NCBI GenBank assembly: GCA_004211245.1
Contig: SEGN01000030.1
Coordinates: 1 to 43,942 of the forward strand
Length of the DNA stretch: 43,942 nucleotides
Source of the DNA: Variovorax sp.
GTDB lineage: Bacteria; Pseudomonadota; Gammaproteobacteria; Burkholderiales; Burkholderiaceae_C
Direction of reading: 5' to 3'
Under the pieces are notes generated by a model that was not told the DNA's origin, searched no databases, and saw only the letters and a list, made by a program, of their open reading frames with translations. The position numbers were made by a program, and so were the translations under genes. Positions 39,014-43,942 of the stretch are shown here, in pieces. Position 1 is the first letter of the stretch. Every line of letters begins with the position of its first letter.

Positions 39014-40261
39014 ATGACCGGCTGCCCCTTCCTTTCCGCGCCGGTTGCATCGACAGGCCGCGACCTGCAGCCCTACTACGGCCCCGAACTGCATGCGGCG
39101 CTCGAACGCCAGCGCCGCGAGGAGCCGGTGTTCTGGTGCGAGGAGATCGGCTATTGGGTGCTCACCCGGCACGCCGATGTCTACCGCGTGCTGCACGATG
39201 GCGAGAGTTTCTCGTCGCAGAACACCACGCGCCCTGTCACGCCGATGCATCCGGATGCGCAGGCGATCCTCCAGGCCGGCGGCTACGCACCCACCGGGAG
39301 CCATTCGAGCCTGGACGGCGCGACGCACAGGCGCATCCGCGGCACCACCAGCCAGGTGCTCAACCTGCGCGCATTCATCGAACTCGAAGGACACGTGCGC
39401 AACCTGGTGGCGCAAGCCATCGAGCGCATCAAGGATCGCGATACGGTCGATCTGCTGGCCGACGTCAACTACGAGCTGCCGGCGCAGGTGGTGTTCCGGA
39501 TTCTGGGCGTGCCCGAGTCGGACATTCCCGACGTCAAGAAGTGGGCCGGCGCGCGCAGCGTCATCGACTTCAGTCCGGCGACCTACGAGCAGCAGATGGC
39601 CGGCGCACGCAACCTGGTCGCCTACTGGCAGTATTGCCGCGAGCTGGTCGACGACCGGCTGAAGAATCCGCGGGACGACTTCACCAGCAGGATCCTCGCG
39701 ATCCGCAACGGCGACGATGCGGTGATGACGCTGCCCGAGGCCGTGAACCACACCTTCGGCGTGGCCTTCGCGGGTCACGAGACCACCACCAACCAGCTCA
39801 CCAACACCTTCCGCGAACTGATGCGACACCCGGACCAGTGGCGCATGCTTTGCGAAGACCCGACCCTCGCCGCCAACACGGTGGAGGAGGGGATGCGCTA
39901 TGCGGGCGCCGTGATCGGCTGGCGTCGCGTCGCCATGCGGGACGTGGAGTTCCATGGCGTGACGATTCCCGAGGGCGCGCCGATCATGCTCTCCTTCGCC
40001 TCCGCCAACCGTGACGAGGAAGTGTTCGAGGACCCGCAGCGCTTCGACATCCGGCGCAAGAACGCGCGCAGGCAGCTGACCTTCGGCAACGGCGTGCACT
40101 TCTGCCTGGGCGCACCGCTGGCCCGCATGGAGATGCGGATCGTGTTCGAGGAGTTCGCCCGGCGTTTTCCGCGCATGCGGCTGATCGAGCCCGACACCGC
40201 CGGCCACATGCACACCTTCGTGTTCCGCGCGCCGAGCGCACTGCAGGTCGCATTGAGATGA
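39014..40261 (+). CDS. Cytochrome P450 (second)
   Basis: Soluble P450 of 415 aa: I-helix AGHETT (253-258), K-helix EEGMR, heme loop FGNGVHFCLG with Cys364. All are canonical, so it should be a functional monooxygenase. It differs clearly from the CYP199-like enzyme (AGHETT versus GGMDST) and probably hydroxylates another position or intermediate. The ferredoxin in the same operon is the likely redox partner. The stop overlaps the next start (ATGA). Confidence 0.92.
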   Translation: MTGCPFLSAPVASTGRDLQPYYGPELHAALERQRREEPVFWCEEIGYWVLTRHADVYRVLHDGESFSSQNTTRPVTPMHPDAQAILQAGGYAPTGSHSSLDGATHRRIRGTTSQVLNLRAFIELEGHVRNLVAQAIERIKDRDTVDLLADVNYELPAQVVFRILGVPESDIPDVKKWAGARSVIDFSPATYEQQMAGARNLVAYWQYCRELVDDRLKNPRDDFTSRILAIRNGDDAVMTLPEAVNHTFGVAFAGHETTTNQLTNTFRELMRHPDQWRMLCEDPTLAANTVEEGMRYAGAVIGWRRVAMRDVEFHGVTIPEGAPIMLSFASANRDEEVFEDPQRFDIRRKNARRQLTFGNGVHFCLGAPLARMEMRIVFEEFARRFPRMRLIEPDTAGHMHTFVFRAPSALQVALR

Positions 40262-41043
40262 CACAACCCCTGTTCGACAATAAAACCGCGGTCGTCACCG
40301 GCGCCGCCAGCGGCGTGGGCCTGGCCCTCGCGCACCAGCTGCTCGAGGCCGGCGCCCGCGTCACGCTGGTGGACCGCGACGAGGGCACGCTCGAGGCCGC
40401 CGTCCGCAGCCTCGACGCGTCGCGCGTGCTCGCAGTCACCGCGGACGTGTCGGTGGCCGAGGACGTGCAGCGCTACGTGGACCAGACGCTTGCACGCTTC
40501 GGCCGCATCGACCTGTTCCACAACAACGCCGCCATCGTCGGGCCGCAGGCGCAGCTGCTGGATTTCGACATGGACACCTTCGAGCGGATCTTTGCCATCA
40601 ACGTGCGCGGCGTGTTGCTTGGCCTGCAGGCCGTGGGCCGCGCGATGCGCGCGTCGGGCGGCGGCACGATGGTCAACACGGCATCGGTGTCCGGGCAGCG
40701 CAGCAGCCGGCCGGAGGCCGGGCTGGCGGTCTACGGCGCGTCCAAGGCGGCCGTGATCCGCATGACGCAACAGGCCGCGCTCGAGCTGGCTCCGCATGGC
40801 ATCCGCATCAACTGCATCTGTCCGGGGCCGATCGACACGCCGCTGCTGCGCAGCACTTTCCGCGTCGACGGACGCACCGAAGAGGAGGCCGAGCGCGCGC
40901 TGAAGCAGCACTTCTCCAACCAGCCGCTCGGCCGGGCCGCCACGGCCGACGAGGTGGCGCAGCTGGTGTTCTGGCTGCTGGGTCCGCAGGCCAGCTTCGT
41001 GACCGGCGGCGTCTACAACGTCGACGGCGGCTTGACGGCCTGA
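40258..41043 (+). CDS. Short-chain dehydrogenase/reductase (SDR 7)
   Basis: SDR of 261 aa: TGAASGVGLALA, NNAAIVG, Ser in TASVSGQRS, and YGASK; the Asp in LVDRDEG after the second strand favours NAD+. Last gene of the rightward operon, coupled to the P450, so it may oxidise the P450-generated alcohol. It converges on the TctC-like gene with a 15-base gap. Confidence 0.92.
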   Translation: MTQPLFDNKTAVVTGAASGVGLALAHQLLEAGARVTLVDRDEGTLEAAVRSLDASRVLAVTADVSVAEDVQRYVDQTLARFGRIDLFHNNAAIVGPQAQLLDFDMDTFERIFAINVRGVLLGLQAVGRAMRASGGGTMVNTASVSGQRSSRPEAGLAVYGASKAAVIRMTQQAALELAPHGIRINCICPGPIDTPLLRSTFRVDGRTEEEAERALKQHFSNQPLGRAATADEVAQLVFWLLGPQASFVTGGVYNVDGGLTA

Positions 41044-41058
41044 CGCGCGTCCGTCCGT

Positions 41059-42066
41059 CTACGCCTGCGGCTTGTAGCCCGACGCCGCCACGGCCGCCTG
41101 CATGTCCGCGTAGTTGTCGCGGATGTACCCGGCGTACGCGGCCGGCGAGTCGAAGCGATGCGCGTTCATGCCGCTGTCGGTCAGCTTCTGCAGGTAGGCC
41201 GGCGTGCCCGTGATGTCCAGCAGCGCGGCATGCAGCGAATCGACCACGTCCTTGGAGGTCTTCGGCGGCGCGAACACCCCGAGCCACGAACTGAGGGCGA
41301 AGTCCACGCCCTGCTCTCGCATGGTGGGCACGTCCGCGAGGCGGTCGAAGCGCTTGGTGCCGAAGTTCGCCAGCACCTTGAGTTGCTTGCGATAGGTGAT
41401 GGCCTGGTTGAGCGGAACCGGCATGACGTCGACCTGGCCGCTGATCAGTGCCTGGATGCCCGGCGCACTGCCGTTGTACGGGATCCCTTGCAGGTCGCGG
41501 ATGCCGGTCTTGGCCTTGAAGGACTCCACGACCAGATGGCCCAGCGCGCCTGCGCCCCAGTGGGCGTAGTTGAGCTTGTTGTTCTTCGCGTAGGCGATGA
41601 AGTCGGCCAGGTTGTCGGGCGGCAGGTCGCCGCGCGTCGACAGCGCCATGTCGATGGTGCCCAGCGAGATCACCGGCACCATCTCCATCGGGTTGTGGTC
41701 CATCTTGGGTTGCACCAGCGGGGCCAGCGTGATGTTGTCCAGCGTCGCGATGAAGAACGTGTGGCCGTCGGTCGCGCGGTAGGCATGGCCCGAACCGATC
41801 ATGCCGGAGGCGCCCGGCTTGTTCTCGACGATGACCGGGCGTCCGAGGCGCGTCGCCAGCGGCTCGGCGATCACACGCGCGAAGATGTCCGTTGCGCCGC
41901 CGGCCGCAGTGGCGACGACGAGCCTGACCGTGCTTTGCGGCTTCCAGGCGGGCGCAGGCGACTGCGCCCGGGCCTCGAGCAGGCCGGCCATCGGCAGTGC
42001 GCCGGCCAGGGCAACGCGGCCGGTCTGCCGCAGAAAGCCGCGTCGGCTGGAAGGGGTCGTGGACAT
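41059..42066 (-). CDS. Bug/TctC-family periplasmic receptor with Tat-type signal
   Basis: Receptor of a tripartite tricarboxylate-type transporter, 335 aa. The N-terminus has a twin-arginine motif SRRGFLRQ followed by a hydrophobic stretch and Ala-rich site, suggesting Tat export. VRLVVATAAGGATDIFARVIA and VENKPGASGMIG are hallmark Bug-family ligand loops. AGGAG precedes ATG 42066. The matching TctA and TctB membrane proteins are not in the window. Such orphan receptors are common in Burkholderiales and may also serve sensing. Confidence 0.92.
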   Translation of the reverse strand: MSTTPSSRRGFLRQTGRVALAGALPMAGLLEARAQSPAPAWKPQSTVRLVVATAAGGATDIFARVIAEPLATRLGRPVIVENKPGASGMIGSGHAYRATDGHTFFIATLDNITLAPLVQPKMDHNPMEMVPVISLGTIDMALSTRGDLPPDNLADFIAYAKNNKLNYAHWGAGALGHLVVESFKAKTGIRDLQGIPYNGSAPGIQALISGQVDVMPVPLNQAITYRKQLKVLANFGTKRFDRLADVPTMREQGVDFALSSWLGVFAPPKTSKDVVDSLHAALLDITGTPAYLQKLTDSGMNAHRFDSPAAYAGYIRDNYADMQAAVAASGYKPQA

Positions 42067-42107
42067 GAAAGGGTTCTCCTGGAGTTGATGGGATCTGATG
42101 TGGCGGC

Positions 42108-42863
42108 TCATGCGCCCGACGCCCAGGCCACGGTGGCCTCGGTCGCACCGCAACTCCAGCCGCCGTCGACGAAAAAGGCCTGGCCGGTCACGTAGCTGGC
42201 ATCGTCGCTGGCCAGAAAGTGCGCGAGCGGCGCGACTTCCTCCGGCTCGCCCGGGCGCCCCAGCGGCGTGACGGCCCTGGCCATGCGGCCGATCGGCGAT
42301 TGGCGCTCCTTCGATGCCGCCGTGGCGATGATGCCGGGACAGATGCAATTGACGCGGATGCCGCGTGGCCCGAGTTCGATCGCCGAGGCCCGCGTCGCCG
42401 CGATGGCTGCCGCCTTGGCCATCGAGTAGTCCATCAGCCCGGGCATGCCGATGGCGCCCGCGACCGATGCGGTGGTGATGATCGAGCCGCCTGGCGCCAT
42501 GCGCTTCGCAGCCTCCCGGATGCCGTACAGCGGGCCGAGCGCCAGCACCTGCCAGCTGGTGCGGCCAGCCGCCTCGCCGGCTGTCTCCAGCCGCGTCTGC
42601 AGCGGCGTGCCGGCGTTGTTGACCAGGATGTCGAGTCGCCCGTAGAGCGACTGCGCATGGTCGAGCATGGCGGCGACCTGCGTCGCGTCGCTGACGTCGG
42701 CCTGGAAGAAATCGCAATGCCATTCGGTGGCCTGCGGTTGCCGGTCGACGATGTCGCTGATGAGCACGCGCGCGCCCGCGGCCAGAAAGCGCCGGGTGAT
42801 GGCCGCGCCGATGCCGGAGCCGCCGCCGGTCACGATGGCGGCTTTGCCTTCGAGGCTGAACAT
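42108..42863 (-). CDS. Short-chain dehydrogenase/reductase (SDR 8)
   Basis: Classical SDR of 251 aa: TGGGSGIGAAIT, NNAGTPL, Ser in TASVAGAIG, and YSMAK. ATG 42863 begins MFSLEGKAAIVTG, where the SDR fold starts. Lies 17 bases after the right-edge SBP gene and 41 bases before the TctC-like gene, in a leftward operon entering from the window edge. Confidence 0.92.
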   Translation of the reverse strand: MFSLEGKAAIVTGGGSGIGAAITRRFLAAGARVLISDIVDRQPQATEWHCDFFQADVSDATQVAAMLDHAQSLYGRLDILVNNAGTPLQTRLETAGEAAGRTSWQVLALGPLYGIREAAKRMAPGGSIITTASVAGAIGMPGLMDYSMAKAAAIAATRASAIELGPRGIRVNCICPGIIATAASKERQSPIGRMARAVTPLGRPGEPEEVAPLAHFLASDDASYVTGQAFFVDGGWSCGATEATVAWASGA

Positions 42864-42880
42864 GGAAGGAAGCGCCGCCG

Positions 42881-43942
42881 TCACTGGACGGCGATGAAGG
42901 TGCCGTCCTTCACCTGCAGCAGGACGCCGCCATAGCTCGGATTGCGGCCCGAGTCGACGCTCCAGGTGCCATTGCCCAGCACCACCGGCACGTTGTTGAG
43001 CTTGGCGAGTTCGTCGCGGATCCGGGTGCGGTCGGGTGTAGGTCCGGCATTGCGCACCGCCTGCACGGCGACCTGCCCGAGCGCGTAACCCATGCCGGCC
43101 CAGTTGTCGGGCGCGCTCTTGTACTTCGCGGTGAAGGCCTTCACGAAGGCCTGGTTCATCGGCGAGGGATTGCTCGGCGCGTAGTCGGACACGACGTAGG
43201 TGCCATCCACCGCCTTGCCGCCCGCCTTGACGAAGCCTGCGGAACCGAGGGTCGAGGGGCCGATGAACTTCACCTTCGGGTCCAGTCCTGCCTGCCGAAT
43301 CTGGATGATCAGGTTGGCGGAAACCTCGGCCGGCGCCGCGATGAAGATCGCATCGGTCGGCGTGGTCGCCACCTTGGTGGCCAATGCCAGGAAGTTGGAT
43401 TCCGACGACACGAATCGCTCGTTGGCCACGATCTCGGTGTTGGCCTTCTTCAGGTAGTCGCCCAGTGCCGCGGTCTGCCCGACATAGCCGTCGTTGCTCT
43501 GGTCGTGGATCAGGATCACCCGCTTCACACCGAGCTTCTCGACCGCGAGCTTGCCGAGGAAGCTCATGATGTCCACCGGCGTCGACTGGATCTTGAACGC
43601 CCACGGGCCGGTCGCGATGATGCCGGGCGAGCTGCCGATCGCCAGGATCGGCACCTTCATGTCGTTGGCCACGGGCGCACCGGCCAGGGCCTCGCCGCTG
43701 ATCGTCGGGCCGAGGATCATCATCACGTTGTCACGCTTGATGAACTGGTTCACCAGACTGATCACCTGCCCCTTTTCGCCGGCGGTGTCGCCTTCGAAGA
43801 TCTTGAACTTGTTGCCGCCGGGCATTCCCGCCGCGTTGGCTTCCTCCAGTGCGAGCTTCATGGCGTTCTGGATCGGCACGCCGCCGAAGGCGTAGGTGCC
43901 GGTCTGCGCATTGAAGACACCGATCGGGATCTCCTTGCCCTG
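42881..43942 (-). CDS. Periplasmic substrate-binding protein (Liv type), 5'-truncated by the window edge
   Basis: Type I periplasmic binding protein; 353 residues are visible and the frame is open to base 43942, reading QGKEIPIGVFNAQTGTYAFG at the cut, so only signal peptide and a few mature residues are missing. Close paralogue of the receptor at 18917-20059 by block matches (YAFGGVPIQNAM, ATGPWAFKIQ, SESNFLALATKV, LNNVPVVLG). Followed by SDR 8 and the TctC-like gene. No permease genes are adjacent. Confidence 0.92.
   Translation of the reverse strand, partial: QGKEIPIGVFNAQTGTYAFGGVPIQNAMKLALEEANAAGMPGGNKFKIFEGDTAGEKGQVISLVNQFIKRDNVMMILGPTISGEALAGAPVANDMKVPILAIGSSPGIIATGPWAFKIQSTPVDIMSFLGKLAVEKLGVKRVILIHDQSNDGYVGQTAALGDYLKKANTEIVANERFVSSESNFLALATKVATTPTDAIFIAAPAEVSANLIIQIRQAGLDPKVKFIGPSTLGSAGFVKAGGKAVDGTYVVSDYAPSNPSPMNQAFVKAFTAKYKSAPDNWAGMGYALGQVAVQAVRNAGPTPDRTRIRDELAKLNNVPVVLGNGTWSVDSGRNPSYGGVLLQVKDGTFIAVQ

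Noticed and set aside
1-43942. Mobile elements, integrases, CRISPR arrays, tRNA or rRNA genes
   Set aside because: No transposase or integrase motifs, no regularly spaced repeats and no RNA-gene-like segments were found on reading either strand.

Overview
High-GC (well over 60% by eye) DNA whose gene content points to a betaproteobacterium of the order Burkholderiales: repeated Liv-type ABC cassettes, a Bug/TctC-type receptor, TetR control of acyl-CoA catabolism, and dense short-chain dehydrogenase (SDR) clusters. No rRNA, tRNA, CRISPR array, transposase or integrase is visible. Coding density is very high and no gene-free stretch exceeds 300 bases. Both ends are cut: a biotin carboxylase gene loses its 3' end at base 1, and a substrate-binding-protein gene loses its 5' end at base 43942.

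Cluster 1 (1 to about 18400) is a CoA-thioester catabolic unit. One leftward operon (6221 to 1) encodes two thiolase-fold proteins without the nucleophilic cysteine, a DUF35 partner, and a methylcrotonyl/geranyl-CoA-type carboxylase. Facing it is a lone enoyl-CoA hydratase gene (6504-7328). A second leftward operon of ten genes (16922 to 7353) encodes a periplasmic binding protein, an IpdAB-like CoA-transferase pair, LivH-M-G-F, an acyl-CoA ligase, a second crotonase and an alpha/beta hydrolase. A TetR regulator gene (17195-17890) diverges from it and is followed by a RidA-like gene. Closely similar sequences overlap the -35 boxes of both leftward promoters, suggesting one TetR regulon. Inferred flow: import, CoA activation, carboxylation of a branched enoyl-CoA, hydration, retro-aldol cleavage.

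Cluster 2 (about 18460 to the end) is a second catabolic region, rich in redox enzymes: eight SDRs, two cytochrome P450s (one CYP199-like), a 2Fe-2S ferredoxin, a 3-ketosteroid-dehydrogenase-like flavoprotein, an old-yellow-enzyme/dienoyl-CoA-reductase-like flavoprotein, a GST, VOC and DUF3237 proteins, an MFS transporter, a racemase-fold protein without catalytic cysteines, a second Liv cassette, and four further periplasmic receptors. Its units are: leftward 22915-18466; rightward 23062-24273; leftward 32444-24302; rightward 32615-41043; and leftward 43942-41059. It looks suited to stepwise oxidation and O-demethylation of an oxygenated ring compound (methoxylated aromatic, terpenoid or steroid-like); the substrate cannot be read from sequence.

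The most unusual observations are: (i) a recurring GTCCCC-(5 or 6)-GGGGAC palindrome at six places in cluster 2 and none noticed in cluster 1, with no candidate regulator gene in the window; (ii) a LivM permease gene with an internal deletion that removes the ATPase-contact loop and leaves its 5' frame open into the downstream ferredoxin gene; (iii) a 5'-truncated VOC gene at the cluster 1/cluster 2 junction; and (iv) a pair of Cys-less thiolase-fold proteins plus DUF35 where an HMG-CoA-lyase-type enzyme would be expected.
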